This document shows, piece after piece, positions 1 through 9,702 of a stretch of DNA of 64,000 nt. Location of the stretch: NCBI GenBank assembly GCA_016712045.1, contig JADJRV010000039.1:87367-151366 (forward strand), given 5' to 3'. Positions within the stretch are counted from its first letter, which is position 1; each line of letters starts with the position of its first letter. The translations under genes were made by a program, and so were the position numbers. Source of the stretch: Chloracidobacterium sp. (GTDB lineage: Bacteria > Acidobacteriota > Blastocatellia > Pyrinomonadales > Pyrinomonadaceae). The notes beneath the pieces were generated by a model. It was not told the origin of the DNA, did no database searches, and saw only the letters and a program-made list of their open reading frames with translations.

Positions 1-1110
1 TTTCGCTCGTCCGTCCGCGAATTTGCCGAGGGCGAGGTTCGTCCTCGCGTCGAGCATATGGAACAGGCTGCAAAGCTTGACCCGGATCTTATCAAACAAT
101 GTTTCGAACTCGGTTTGATGGCAATCGAATCGCCTGAGGAATACGGTGGTGCCGGCTCAACCATTTTTAACGCGATCCTCGCGATCGAGGAACTTGCCCG
201 CGTCGATGCGAGTGTGTCGGTTTTTGTCGACGTCCACAATACCCTAGTCACAAATGCCTTTATGCGGTGGGGCAGTGACGAACTAAAGAAGAAATACTTG
301 ACCCAAATGGCGACCGGCAAGGTCGGGGCTTACGCGTTGAGCGAAGCTGGTTCAGGCTCGGATGCGTTTGCCCTTTCAACTAAGGCCGCAGACAAGGGTG
401 ACTATTGGGAATTGACCGGACAAAAACTCTGGATCACGAACGGCAACGAAGCCGAAATATTTATTGTTTTTGCAACCATCGACCTTTCCGCAGGATATAA
501 GGGCATCACGGCATTTATCGTGGAGAAAGGGTTTGATGGTTTTACGGTCGGTAAAAAAGAGGACAAGCTCGGGATCCGAGCGTCATCGACGACCGAGCTA
601 ATTTTCGACGGTTGTAAAGTGCCTAAAGAAAACGTCCTGGGCGAGGTTGGTAAAGGCTACAAGGTCTCGATCGAAACGCTCAACGAGGGCCGCATTGGTA
701 TCGGAGCCCAAATGCTCGGTATCGCTCAGGGAGCGTACGAATGTGCTCTCAAATACACGCAGGAACGCGAACAGTTTGGCCAGTCGATCAATAGTTTTCA
801 GGCGGTGCAGTTTCAGCTCGCCGAAATGGCTGTTGAGATCGAGGCGACACGCCTGCTCGTCTATAATGCCGCCCGTCTCAAGGACGCAGGTCTTCCGTTC
901 CTGAAAGAAGCAGCGATGGCAAAGCTCTACTCCTCACGCTGTGCCGAGGCCGTTGCGTCCAAGGCCATCGAGCTCTACGGCGGCTATGGCTATGTCAAAG
1001 ATTATCCGGTCGAAAAATACTGGCGTGATAGCAAGATCGGCTCGATCTACGAGGGCACGTCAAACATGCAACTACAGACCATCGCCAAGCTGATCATGAG
1101 CGGAAAGTGA
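1..1110 (+). CDS. acyl-CoA dehydrogenase, 5' end cut by the window
   Basis: This is an FAD-dependent acyl-CoA dehydrogenase that makes a trans-2,3 double bond in an acyl-CoA, as in fatty acid or branched-chain amino acid breakdown. The frame is open to base 1, and the codons before the first ATG (58) encode a normal family N-terminus (REFAEGEVRPRV), so the gene starts outside the window. The central FAD/substrate motif YALSEAGSGSDA and the following WITNG segment are present. The C-terminal IYEGTSNMQ holds the catalytic Glu (codon at 1051). About 370 residues are visible, close to the usual 380. The next gene overlaps the stop by 4 bases if its GTG start is used. The substrate cannot be told from sequence. 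Confidence 0.95.
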   Translation, partial: FRSSVREFAEGEVRPRVEHMEQAAKLDPDLIKQCFELGLMAIESPEEYGGAGSTIFNAILAIEELARVDASVSVFVDVHNTLVTNAFMRWGSDELKKKYLTQMATGKVGAYALSEAGSGSDAFALSTKAADKGDYWELTGQKLWITNGNEAEIFIVFATIDLSAGYKGITAFIVEKGFDGFTVGKKEDKLGIRASSTTELIFDGCKVPKENVLGEVGKGYKVSIETLNEGRIGIGAQMLGIAQGAYECALKYTQEREQFGQSINSFQAVQFQLAEMAVEIEATRLLVYNAARLKDAGLPFLKEAAMAKLYSSRCAEAVASKAIELYGGYGYVKDYPVEKYWRDSKIGSIYEGTSNMQLQTIAKLIMSGK

Positions 1111-1658
1111 GACATTTACCGCAGATGGACGCAGATAAGCGGTTATCGGTGAATACGCCGAGCACCGAAGACGCAAAACTGTTGACCGATCTGTCGTACA
1201 CGACATTTTGGGACGCGTTTGCACATCACCCAAAAAACGCTCCGGACGATCTCGATCACTATATGCGACAGGCGTTCAACCCAGAACAGATAGTAGCGGA
1301 ACTGGCTGAACCAAATTCAATATTTCTTATTGCCGAGCTTAATGATAAGCCAGCCGGATACGCGAAGCTGGTCGTCGAAAGTCGCGAGGACGGCATCACG
1401 GCGACGCGACCTATCGAGCTATCACGGCTCTATTCGCATCAGGAATATCTCGGAAAAGGTGTCGGGCAAAATCTGATGGACGCATGCTTTGACCTGGCAA
1501 AGTCACTCGGTCACGACGTAATGTGGCTCGGCGTTTGGGAATACAACCCGCGGGCGCAGCGGTTTTACCAAAAAAACGGCTTTCGTGAGGTCGGCAAACA
1601 TACCTTTCAACTCGGCTCTGACCCACAAACTGACCTATTGATGCAGCGAAACCTTTAA
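1107..1658 (+). CDS. GNAT family N-acetyltransferase
   Basis: This is an acetyltransferase of the GNAT fold, which moves acetyl from acetyl-CoA to an amine; the substrate is unknown. Motif A is seen as YLGKGVGQNL, followed by the motif B region NPRAQRFYQKNGF, typical of the RimI-like branch. The longest frame starts at a GTG overlapping the upstream TGA. However, the first dozen codons lie in a CGCAGAT-type repeat (1119-1141) and do not look conserved. The true start may be ATG 1125 or GTG 1149, which puts the first confident residues at NTPSTEDAK. It runs the same way as the acyl-CoA dehydrogenase and the membrane protein downstream, so the three could be one transcript. Confidence 0.85.
   Translation: MRHLPQMDADKRLSVNTPSTEDAKLLTDLSYTTFWDAFAHHPKNAPDDLDHYMRQAFNPEQIVAELAEPNSIFLIAELNDKPAGYAKLVVESREDGITATRPIELSRLYSHQEYLGKGVGQNLMDACFDLAKSLGHDVMWLGVWEYNPRAQRFYQKNGFREVGKHTFQLGSDPQTDLLMQRNL
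1119..1141. repeat. CGCAGAT-type interspersed repeat, partial
   Basis: This short stretch has two CGCAGAT copies spaced by a few bases. The same words recur at 10557-10593 and 41410-41528. Here it overlaps the annotated 5' end of the acetyltransferase gene, which casts doubt on the GTG start. Confidence 0.5.
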
Positions 1659-1664
1659 TCTCTA

Positions 1665-2045
1665 ATGATCACCCGGGCATTAGCTATTTGGTTCCTATTG
1701 ATGCTGGTAGAGACGCTGCACGGCATTTTGCGAGGCCTATTGCTCGTCCCGTTGGTCGGCCCTATCCGAGCAAATCAGATTGGTGTGGCTGTCGGCTCGC
1801 TCCTCATTTTGCTGGTCACACTCTTTACGATCAAATGGATCGGAGCTATCCGGACAAGCGAGTTGGTAAAAGTTGGTCTGATCTGGGTTCTTTTAACACT
1901 AGGTTTTGAGGTCGGGCTCGGCTATGCGTTTGGCGGCTGGGACAGAGTTTTAATGGACTATGACCCTCGCCATGGTGGCCTTATGCCGATCGGCCTGTTC
2001 ATTATGTTTTTCTCGCCATTGATCGCTCGACGCGTCAGAGGTTGA
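1665..2045 (+). CDS. small integral membrane protein, unknown function
   Basis: This 126-residue protein is very hydrophobic. About four membrane segments can be seen, around residues 3-25, 35-60, 66-88 and 105-122. A charged RRVRG tail follows the last one. I do not recognise the family. It starts 6 bases after the acetyltransferase stop, so the two are probably co-transcribed. A TTGACT word overlaps its stop and may be the -35 element of the next gene. Confidence 0.7.
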   Translation: MITRALAIWFLLMLVETLHGILRGLLLVPLVGPIRANQIGVAVGSLLILLVTLFTIKWIGAIRTSELVKVGLIWVLLTLGFEVGLGYAFGGWDRVLMDYDPRHGGLMPIGLFIMFFSPLIARRVRG

Positions 2046-2059
2046 CTTGCTCTAATTAT

Positions 2060-2075
2060 CAATAATGAGTTATTG
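2060..2075. promoter_or_regulatory. CAATAA-TGAG-TTATTG dyad before radical SAM gene
   Basis: A 6-bp inverted repeat with a 4-bp spacer lies 8 bases before the GTG start of the radical SAM gene and downstream of a TTGACT at 2042-2047. It could be an operator or part of the promoter. There is only one copy and no regulator beside it, so this is a weak call. Confidence 0.25.
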
Positions 2076-2083
2076 TTGCATCT

Positions 2084-3106
2084 GTGAGATACATCAAAAA
2101 CCCTCCTAATCCCTACAATAAATACTCTGCCGAATATGTTGGCGAGCCGCCGCCGACAAAGCTTGAGATCTTTGAGGAAACTGCGACCAAGAAAATGATC
2201 ACCAAGGCGTTCGCGTCAGATTGGGAAGGCGGGTGGCGTTACACGGTCAACTGCTATCGCGGATGCGTCCACGGCTGCACGTATTGTTTTGCCCGCCAGT
2301 ATCACGAATATCTCGGCTATGGTGCCGGGACGGATTTTGAGACCAAGATCGTCGTCAAGCCCAACGCCCCCCAGATCTTGCGGCAGGAGTTAAAGAAAAC
2401 CCGCGACAAGATGCCGCACATTGATTTTTCGTTTGCGACCGATCCGTATCTGCCGCTTGAGGCAAGCTATGAGTTGACCCGCAAATGTCTGGAGGTTTGT
2501 GCTGAATTTCGGGTACCCGTCGGTGTAATTACAAAAGCGCCACTTGTGACGCGCGATATCGACATTCTTAAGAAATTAAAGTGCAGCGTTTTCTTTTCAT
2601 TGCCGTTTCTTACAAAAGAAAAATCGAACCCATTCGAACCATACACGCCCGTACCCGAAGCCCGCTTTCGTGCAATGCGTGAGATAGCCGACGCGGGCAT
2701 TCCGGTCGGTATCGGAATCGCACCGGTTATACCCGGTTATAACGAATCGAACATACCGGCCTTACTCGAACGTGCAAAAGAATCAGGAGCGACGCGAGCA
2801 TTTATGTCCATGCTCCACCTCGACACCGATTCGATCGAGGAATATTTTGTGCAAAAAATGCACGAGCGTTTTTCGCCAACCGCCGCCGCAAAGATCATAA
2901 ACACAATGAAACGCGAACGCGGGGGCACGCTCCGTCACGCAACCTACAAGGACCGGATGACCGGAAAGACCGAGCAGTGGGAAGTAACAAAAAAACTATT
3001 CGAATTTCACGCAAAACGGCTCGGGTTTAATGCAGAAAAAATGCGGGATCAGCCAAAAGCTGAAACGGTCGCCCAAATTTTGCCGACCCAACCACGATTG
3101 TTCTGA
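2084..3106 (+). CDS. radical SAM protein, PA0069/Rv2578c-like (SPL-related)
   Basis: This radical SAM protein of about 340 residues resembles the PA0069/Rv2578c group, distant relatives of spore photoproduct lyase whose reaction is not established. The [4Fe-4S] motif is C-x3-C-x2-C at residues 61, 65 and 68 (GCVHGCTYC), directly followed by FAR, as usual in this group. The N-terminal IKNPPNPY block is also typical, and this supports the GTG start at 2084 even though no strong ribosome-binding site is seen. The barrel continues through FSFATDPYLPLE and VGIGIAPVIPGYN. It is probably a single-gene unit. Confidence 0.9.
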   Translation: MRYIKNPPNPYNKYSAEYVGEPPPTKLEIFEETATKKMITKAFASDWEGGWRYTVNCYRGCVHGCTYCFARQYHEYLGYGAGTDFETKIVVKPNAPQILRQELKKTRDKMPHIDFSFATDPYLPLEASYELTRKCLEVCAEFRVPVGVITKAPLVTRDIDILKKLKCSVFFSLPFLTKEKSNPFEPYTPVPEARFRAMREIADAGIPVGIGIAPVIPGYNESNIPALLERAKESGATRAFMSMLHLDTDSIEEYFVQKMHERFSPTAAAKIINTMKRERGGTLRHATYKDRMTGKTEQWEVTKKLFEFHAKRLGFNAEKMRDQPKAETVAQILPTQPRLF

Positions 3107-3114
3107 GCAGTCGG

Positions 3115-3145
3115 GTATCTTGTGTATCCTGCCTATCCTGTTAAA
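3115..3145. repeat. TATCCTG tandem-type intergenic repeat
   Basis: The spacer holds three near copies of the word TATCCTG/TATCTTG within 31 bases. This periodic pattern looks like a short member of an intergenic repeat family. It ends just before the next start codon. Confidence 0.4.
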
Positions 3146-3153
3146 ATCCCATT

Positions 3154-3471
3154 ATGCAAAACCGCATCGAAGTTTTTGAACAAATGCTCGCCGACGATCC
3201 TGAGAACACGATGGTGATGTTTGGGTTGGCTAAGGAATATGAAAAGCTTGCCGAACACTTTAAAGTGATCGAAATGCTCGAAACGTATCTTGCTAAGTTC
3301 GACGATGAGGGCAATGCTTACGGCGTGCTTGCGAATGCGTATGCTCTCTCCGGTGACCGCGAAAAAGCTGCAGAGACTTACCGCAAAGGCATCGATGTAT
3401 CGATGGCACACGGCCATCCCTCGATGGCAAACGAATACAGGATGACACTGGACCTGGATTTTGCGGATTAG
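3154..3471 (+). CDS. small tetratricopeptide-repeat protein
   Basis: This 105-residue protein consists of about two and a half TPR units. The pattern GLAKEYEKL...A..MLE.YL and GVLANAYALSGDREKAAETYRKGI shows the expected small/large residue spacing (A/G at 8, A at 20). No signal peptide is seen, so it is probably a cytoplasmic protein-binding adaptor. Its partner is unknown. It converges on the cyclophilin gene, with 17 bases between the stops. Confidence 0.8.
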   Translation: MQNRIEVFEQMLADDPENTMVMFGLAKEYEKLAEHFKVIEMLETYLAKFDDEGNAYGVLANAYALSGDREKAAETYRKGIDVSMAHGHPSMANEYRMTLDLDFAD

Positions 3472-3488
3472 TTGTCAGGGTGTAAGGA

Positions 3489-4160
3489 TTACCGCGTTGA
3501 TGGCGGGCATGTACCGACGCTCGCCTTTTTAAGCCGCACAGGTTTATCGGGCTTTTCATCCGTCACGGCGGCTTTATTCATCAGATCCACGACCTCCATC
3601 CCGCGGGTAACGCGGCCAAAAGCCGCAAACTTGCCGTCGAGATAGGACGCCTCCGATACTAAAATAAAAAAGTGAGACGTGGCCATATTTGGCTCGTCTG
3701 GGCGGGCCATTGAGACAACACCTCTTTCGTGGAGGACCTTGTTAGGCTCGTCTGGTATGGTGCGACGGGCACGCGCTCCCAGGCCAGCCGGAACACCGCC
3801 GACCCGAGTCCAGACGTTGCCGCCCTGTACAACAAACCCAGGCACGACGCGGCTGAAAAGCGTGGTGTCAAAAGCCCCGATCGCGGTGAGATTTAGAAAA
3901 TTACGGACCGATTCGGGAGCACTTTCAGGAAACAGCTCGATCTCTATCATGCCTGATTCGGTATCAAGCGTGACGCATTTCGACGCCATTGTTTTAACGT
4001 CGGCTCGGTCAAACGGCTCTAACACTATCGATGGAGTCGGCGTCGGGCGGGCGTTTGCTTTTTGCGTGTTCTCTTGGCCGACAGCGATCGACACCGAAAA
4101 CACAGCGATCAAAATTAACGTAAAAACCATGCGTCCAAACATTGATTTCATTTTCGGCAA
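3489..4160 (-). CDS. secreted peptidyl-prolyl isomerase, cyclophilin type
   Basis: This cyclophilin-type cis-trans prolyl isomerase is probably periplasmic. It has an N-terminal signal peptide of about 28 residues (FTLILIAVFSVSIAVG) and a Pro/Thr linker (TPTPS). The cyclophilin domain covers about residues 60-220: IEIELFPESAPESVRNFL, FSRVVPGFVVQGG with the active-site Arg and Phe, and HFFILVSEASYLDGKFAAFGRV. At 223 residues it is normal for a bacterial exported form. A second cyclophilin domain in this window (12542-14803) is fused to HEAT repeats. Confidence 0.92.
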   Translation of the reverse strand: MPKMKSMFGRMVFTLILIAVFSVSIAVGQENTQKANARPTPTPSIVLEPFDRADVKTMASKCVTLDTESGMIEIELFPESAPESVRNFLNLTAIGAFDTTLFSRVVPGFVVQGGNVWTRVGGVPAGLGARARRTIPDEPNKVLHERGVVSMARPDEPNMATSHFFILVSEASYLDGKFAAFGRVTRGMEVVDLMNKAAVTDEKPDKPVRLKKASVGTCPPSTR

Positions 4161-4248
4161 AACCGAACTGAGTGTAAAGTAGAACGATAGCGTTCTACGC
4201 GCGTCGGTCTGTTAAAGCAGGTACTCGAAACACAGGAAACATTTCAAA

Positions 4249-5923
4249 ATGAAACAGATATCTTTGCTTATTGCCATTTTATTCTTGCGGCTTCTTCTTT
4301 TCCCCAACGCACGTTAGGCGTCCGTCCGACCGAGACCGGCGGGCCGCTCAGGTTTGAGCAAGCCGTCTATGATGTCCAATCTTATGACATCTCTCTGGAT
4401 GTCGATCCGGCGACCAAATCGATCAAAGGCTCGACGGTACTAAAAACAAAGATCGTCATACCGACCAACGTGATCCTGCTCGATCTCGATACACCGTACA
4501 AGGTCGAGATGGTTCGCGAGGGCGGCCTGATCGCAAGTATGAGTTCAAAGACGGCAAGATCTGGATATGGTTTCCGATGACAAAGCAGGTCGGCGAAATG
4601 GCCGCTATCACCGTCGCATATTCCGGCGTTCCGCGTGTCGCACCGATGCCGCCTTGGATCGGAGGTTTTATGTGGAAAAAGACTCCGAGCGGTGCTGACT
4701 GGATCTCGGTCGCTCTGCAAAATGACGGTGCGGATCTGTTGTTCCCCTGCAAAGACCATCCGTCAGATAAAGCCGCTAACGTGCAGATGCACATCACCGT
4801 CCCTGACCCGTTGAACGCGAACGGCCCCGGCAAGCTGGTCAGCACGGTTAAAAACAAAAACGGCACATCGACCTATAATTGGGAGATGAACAACCCGATC
4901 TCGACCTACTCGATCGTTTTCAACGCCGCTCCGTACAAGCTGATCAGCGATAAATACAAATCGATCACCGGCGAGACGATGCCGATCGATTTTTACATCC
5001 TGCCCGAAAGTTACGACAAAGGTGCGGGGCTGATCGCCGAGCAGAAAAAATATCTCGCGTTTTACGAAAAATATCTCGGGCCTTTTCCATTTCGAGCCGT
5101 CAAGGTCGGCATTGTCGAGACGCCGCATCTTGGGATGGAACACTCGACCAATATTGCGTACGGTAACCAGTTCAAATACGACAAAGACGGAATGGACTGG
5201 CTGCTGCTCCACGAATTTGGCCACGAATACTGGGCCAATCTCGTGACGGCCAGCGACTGGCGTGATTTTTGGATACACGAGGGCTTTCAGTCGTATATGG
5301 ATACGCTCTATCAAGAGCATCTGCACGGCAAAGACGCGTATATGAAAGCGATGGTAGCCCGACAAAAGGGTTTCAAAAACAAACAGCCCATCGCTCCGCG
5401 TGAACCAAAGATCGCCTATCAGGTCTACATGTCCGAGCCGGACTATGTAAATTCCGACGGCGACATCTACGGCAAAGGCGCCTATTTTCTGCACACGCTC
5501 CGCTATCTGATCGGCGACAAAGCGTTCTTTAACGCGCTCCGCCACATGGCATATCCGACCAAGGAAATGGAAAAATTCACCGACGGCCGTCAAGAGCGGC
5601 TCGTCAACACCGACGATTTCCTCACTATCGCCGAGGCCGATTCGGGGATGGAACTCGACTGGCTGTTTGAGATGTACTTGCGTCAGCCAAAATTGCCAAA
5701 GTTGATCGTTAATCGAAAACTTATCGATGGCGACAGAGATGTGAGTGAGATATTGTCCCTTGAATGGGAAACGCCGAATAATATGCCATTTAATATGCCG
5801 GTTGATATCGTATATGACGGCAAAACCCAACGTGTTGAAATGCGCGACAACAAGGCGACTGTCTCGATCTTTGGCTCATCGCCTAAGATCGATCCCGACG
5901 GTTGGGTTTTGAAAGCGCAATAA
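4249..5923 (+). CDS. M1 family metallopeptidase, frameshifted near its 5' end
   Basis: This is a zinc aminopeptidase-like protein of the M1 (gluzincin) family. The zinc site is complete: HEFGH at 5210-5224, then an 18-residue gap to the Glu of HEGFQ. In place of the exopeptidase GAMEN motif there is GMEHS. The main frame runs from about 4550. Upstream, a signal peptide beginning MKQISLLIAIL (ATG 4249) lies in a second frame. A middle segment with RPTETGGPLRFEQ and YDISLDVDP lies in a third. Two single-base shifts, near 4300 and near 4540, rejoin a normal N-terminal domain. Because the sequence on both sides is well conserved, I take these as indels. The joined protein is about 557 residues and is likely periplasmic. 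Confidence 0.88.
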
Positions 5924-5927
5924 GGTA

Positions 5928-6750
5928 ATGCTGAGTATATTGTCATGGAATATGGCACATCGCTCCGAGCTTTGGCACACTGCCCACGACCGGAGCAGAT
6001 GTAGCCCTATTGCAGGAAGCAGGTGAACCTCCCCATGAAATTACTTCAATTCTAGATCTCGACGACGAGCCTTGGCGAACGGAAGGAACCAAACAGCGAC
6101 GATGGCGGACCGCGATTGTCGGATTGAACGATAACGTAAAAATCGATCGAATAAAATCTCAATCTTTATTTGAGGTAAAAGACGGCGATTTTGGAGTAAC
6201 CCGTCTTGGAACAATAGCTGCTGCCCACGTAAAAGATCCGCACACGTCCGAAATATATACTCTAGTTTCCATGTATTCGCTTTGGGAAAAACCGCATGTA
6301 TCGACAGGCAGCAGTTGGATATATGCCGACGCCTCCGTTCATCGATTGATCTCGGACATTTCCTCCCTGGTTGGCCAAGAAAGGGGGCATAGGATAATTG
6401 TTGCGGGTGATCTGAACAGTTTATACGGGTACGGCGAGTTTGGTAATAAATATTGGGGGGCGAGATATAAAACTATTTTTGATCGGTTTAAAAGCACTGG
6501 GTTGGAGTTTGTTGGCCCGCAATTCCCGAATGGTCGGCAAGCCGACCCGTGGCCAGCCGAGTTGCCATTGGACAGCCTAAATGTGCCAACATACTACACG
6601 AACCGTCAAACCCCGCAAACCGCTACACGGCAACTGGATTTTGTCTTTGCGTCCGCAGACATATCAAGTCGTGTAAAGGTAAAGGCGGTAAATTATGTTG
6701 AAGAATGGGGCGGAAGCGACCATTGTAAAATTGAAATTGTGGTGCGTTAG
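5928..6750 (+). CDS. endonuclease/exonuclease/phosphatase (EEP) family protein, one frameshift
   Basis: This DNase I-fold phosphodiesterase could be a nuclease or a phosphatase; the substrate is unknown. The start at ATG 5928 gives the family opening LSILSWNM, and a TAAGG sits just before it. A one-base shift near 5985 moves into the frame that carries DVALLQEAG, the metal-binding Glu. Further on are VAGDLNSLYG (catalytic Asp and Asn), LDFVFAS, and the terminal GSDHCKIEI with the catalytic SDH. Without the repair, the frame would start at a TTG at 6010 and lack the first motif. The stop of the M1 peptidase is 5 bases upstream, so the two are probably co-transcribed. Confidence 0.85.
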
Positions 6751-6781
6751 TTCGTTGCGGGTTTTCATTGAATTATTTTCA

Positions 6782-6810
6782 TTGCATCCATCCCCAAATC
6801 GATCTATTCT
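6782..6810 (+). promoter_or_regulatory. candidate sigma-70-type promoter for toxin-antitoxin pair
   Basis: TTGCAT (6782-6787) and TATTCT (6805-6810) are separated by 17 bases and lie 10 bases before the antitoxin ATG. The short leader fits a toxin-antitoxin operon. Confidence 0.4.
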
Positions 6811-6819
6811 AATCTCAAT

Positions 6820-7035
6820 ATGAGCGTACTTTTCGAAGAAGCATTAAAACTACCGAATGACGAGCGGCGAAAACTTGCTTACGATCTTATTGAAACTCTC
6901 GACGATCCAGAAGAAAAGATCTATCTAACGCCTGAACAGGAAGCCGAACTCCAGCGCCGAGTAGAGGAGCATGAGAAGCACCCAGAGGATGCGATTCCAT
7001 GGGAAGAAGCTTGGGAAAGACTTCGGACACGATGA
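6820..7035 (+). CDS. addiction module protein, TIGR02574 type (antitoxin)
   Basis: This 71-residue antitoxin of the TIGR02574 'addiction module' family normally binds and neutralises the RelE/ParE-type toxin encoded next to it. The N-terminal part (EEALKLPNDERRKLAYDL) is the conserved helix-rich block. The acidic C-terminal part ends in the IPWEEAWERL motif typical of the family. The stop overlaps the toxin start in an ATGA tetranucleotide, so translation is likely coupled. Autoregulation by the complex is usual, but no clear palindromic operator can be seen upstream. Confidence 0.88.
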   Translation: MSVLFEEALKLPNDERRKLAYDLIETLDDPEEKIYLTPEQEAELQRRVEEHEKHPEDAIPWEEAWERLRTR

Positions 7036-7337
7036 TGGGTCGGAAAATTGTAATTCGCCCTATTGCCGAGCGGGAAGCAAGCGAGGCATACGATTGGTAT
7101 GAGGAGCGGGAGATTGGTCTCGGCAACCGGTTGAGACATTCTATAAAACAGGCAATCGATTCGGTAATTGACCGTCCTCTAACATTCCCAGTAGTTTTCG
7201 GGTCGAACGTTCGGCAGGCGATCGTACAAGACTTTCCGTATCGAATATTCTTTTCGATAAATGATGAATCTACGGTTATTTTCGCGATCTTTCACACTAG
7301 CCGAAACCCCATGATCTGGCGTGGGCGTATCGACTAA
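7032..7337 (+). CDS. type II toxin, RelE/ParE family
   Basis: This roughly 101-residue protein of the RelE/ParE fold acts either as a ribosome-dependent mRNA interferase or as a gyrase poison; sequence alone does not tell which. Family marks are A.....YDWYEER near residue 20, the middle RHSIKQAIDSVIDRP, and the C-terminal VQDFPYRIFFSI followed by VIFAIFHTSRNP. The start is ATG 7032, overlapping the antitoxin stop by 4 bases. Longer readings begin inside the antitoxin gene and are not supported. Both genes are intact, unlike many neighbours, so the pair may be functional. Confidence 0.88.
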   Translation: MMGRKIVIRPIAEREASEAYDWYEEREIGLGNRLRHSIKQAIDSVIDRPLTFPVVFGSNVRQAIVQDFPYRIFFSINDESTVIFAIFHTSRNPMIWRGRID

Positions 7338-7440
7338 CTGCTACTGTCTTACCTGAATTCAAATTGCCCGTGTTCCCGCGATTTGGTATCTTAAAAAGTT
7401 GCCGTATTAGTAATATTTGCTGCACTAGGAAACAAGAGAA

Positions 7441-9697
7441 ATGGCGACTGCTACCAAAAAGAATGGCAAGGACATCGTGACTGAAAAGGCACGTACGACC
7501 GAGGCCGACGGATTTAACCCCGAAACCAAAACACAAACGACTGCGAAGGCCGACGCTGCGGAGGCCACTACTCCTGCGAAAGTTAAATCCGCGACAGGCG
7601 CCAAACATCACGGCCTAGACACTGAGACGCTGGTCGGCCTGTACCGAACGATGTATATCTCGCGGCGGGTCGATGACAAAGAGATCCAGCTCAAGGGCCA
7701 GAACAAGATATTTTTTCAGATCTCGGGTGCCGGACACGAAGCGATGCTTGCCGCTGCGGCTTGCGATGAAACCCGGTTACGACTGGTTTTTTCCGTATTA
7801 TCGCGACCGTGCGTTGATGCTCGGGCTTGGAATGACAGCTCAGGAAATGTTGTGGTCGGCAGTTGGCGCAGAGGTCGATCCAAATTCGCATGGGCGTCAG
7901 ATGCCTTCGCACTGGGGCAGCGTCAAGTTAAATGTTCCTTCGCAATCGTCGTGTACCGGAACGCAGGCTCTGCACGCTGTCGGAGCGGCCGAGGCCAGCT
8001 ATCGAGCGTCCATAATTAAAGGACTACAAGACAAGATATCCGGCTACAAAGGCGACGAGGTCGTCTATATGTCGGTCGGCGACGGAACCACGAGCGAGGG
8101 CGAATGGTGGGAATCGCTCAATACTGCGTCGAACCTCAAGCTGCCAGTGATCTTCGTCGTCGAAGACAACGGCTACGCTATTTCGACGCCCGTCGAGGTC
8201 GGCACGGCCGGCGGTGATGTTTCAAAGCTGGTCGTCGGATTTCCCGATCTTTATATCCAAAATGTTGACGGTACCGATGTGCTGGCGTCGTACGAGGCGT
8301 TCAAAAACGCAGTCGAGTATTGTCGTGCCCGAAAAGGTCCTGCGTTCATTCGCGGTAAGGTAGTTCGTCCGTATTCGCACTCGCTGTCGGACGACGAAAA
8401 GCTTTATCGTCCGGTCGAGGAACTTGAGGCAGATGCCGCGATCGACCCGATCAAGAAGTACGCTGAGTTTTTGATGACCGAAGGATTTGCGTCGTCGGAA
8501 ACGCTTGAGTCTCTGCGCAAAGAGGTCGACGACGAGGTCAACAAGGCCGCCGACATCGCCATCGAAACGCCGCAGCCCGCGCCGGAAACGGCTCATCGCA
8601 ATGTATTTTCGCCCGACATCGATCCGACCGATCGTCAGCTTTTTGACACCGAGGACGGAGCCGAACTCAGCGGCAATGCAGGCACAATGGTCGATCTCAT
8701 CAACCGCTGCATGCACGAGGAGATGGAGCGTGACGAGCGTATCGTCGTCTTTGGCGAGGATGTCGCTGATTGCTCACGCGAAGAGTATCTTGAGACCGTA
8801 AAGGGCAAGGGCGGCGTGTTCAAGGTTACTGCGAATCTGCAGCGGAATTTTGGCTCGGCTCGCGTTTTCAACACACCGCTGGCCGAGGCAAACATCATTG
8901 GCCGTGCGGTCGGTATGGCCCTCCGCAATTTGAAACCGGTCGTCGAGATCCAGTTTTTTGATTACATTTTCCCGGCGATGCAGCAGATCCGCAACGAGGT
9001 TGCCGTGACGCGTTGGCGCTCGGACGGCGACACAAAATGCCCGATGGTGATGCGTGTTCCGGTCGGCGGCTATCTCAAGGGCGGTGCCGTTTATCACTCA
9101 CAATCCGGCACAACCATCTTTTCGCACACCCCGGGGTTGATGATCGTCTATCCGTCTAATGCTCTCGATGCAAACGGTTTATTGCGTACCGCCATCCGCT
9201 GCGACGACCCGGTTTTGTTTCTCGAACACAAACATCTCTACCGTCAGGTCTACAACAAATCGCAATATCCGTCGAGCGATTTCCTTATCCCGTTTGGCAA
9301 GGCAAAGACCGTTCGTTCCGGTACCGACATCACGATAGTGACATACGGGGCACTCGTCGAACGGTCAAATCAGGCGGCAAAACGGCTTGAGCAGCAGGGC
9401 ATCTCGGTCGAGATCATCGATCTGCGAACGCTCGTCCCGTACGATTGGGAAGCGATCACCGAGTCGGTCAAGAAAACCTCTCGCGTCATCGTCGCTCACG
9501 AGGACCCGGTCTCTTACGGCTACGGAGCCGAGATCGCCGCCCGCATCGGCAATGACCTGTTCGAATACCTCGACGCCCCCGTCCGCCGCGTCGGAGCGAC
9601 CGACACCTTCGTCGCCTACGCCCCGCAGGTCGAAGATTACATCCTGCCGCAGAGCGAGGATGTCGAGAAAGCGGTGCAGGAATTGATGCAGTACTAA
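7441..9697 (+). CDS. fused alpha/beta 2-oxoacid dehydrogenase E1, one frameshift
   Basis: This thiamine-diphosphate-dependent E1 component decarboxylates pyruvate or branched-chain 2-oxoacids for a dehydrogenase complex. Alpha and beta chains are joined in one protein of about 751 residues. An Ala/Lys/Thr-rich tail fills residues 1-55. The alpha part has the ThDP motif GDGTTSEGEWWE with downstream EDNGYAIST. The beta part begins near 8690 with FGEDVAD and contains FNTPLAEANIIG and VGGYLKGG. A transketolase-C domain ends the protein. A one-base shift near 7770 separates the first 110 residues (frame from ATG 7441) from the rest (YDWFFPYYRDRA). Both sides match the family, so it is probably an indel. 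No E2 or E3 gene lies nearby. Confidence 0.92.
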
Positions 9698-9702
9698 GAT
9701 TG

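Noticed and set aside
4763..5830. 355-residue reading frame on the minus strand
   Set aside because: It lies antisense to the well-supported M1 peptidase and shows no family motif; it is a shadow of a GC-biased gene.
7441..8019. Programmed frameshift in the E1 gene
   Set aside because: There is no slippery heptamer with a downstream stem near 7770, and many unrelated genes here have similar single-base breaks, so an indel is simpler.
8222..8716. 164-residue minus-strand reading frame within the E1 gene
   Set aside because: It is antisense to the conserved E1 coding sequence and has no start signal or motif.
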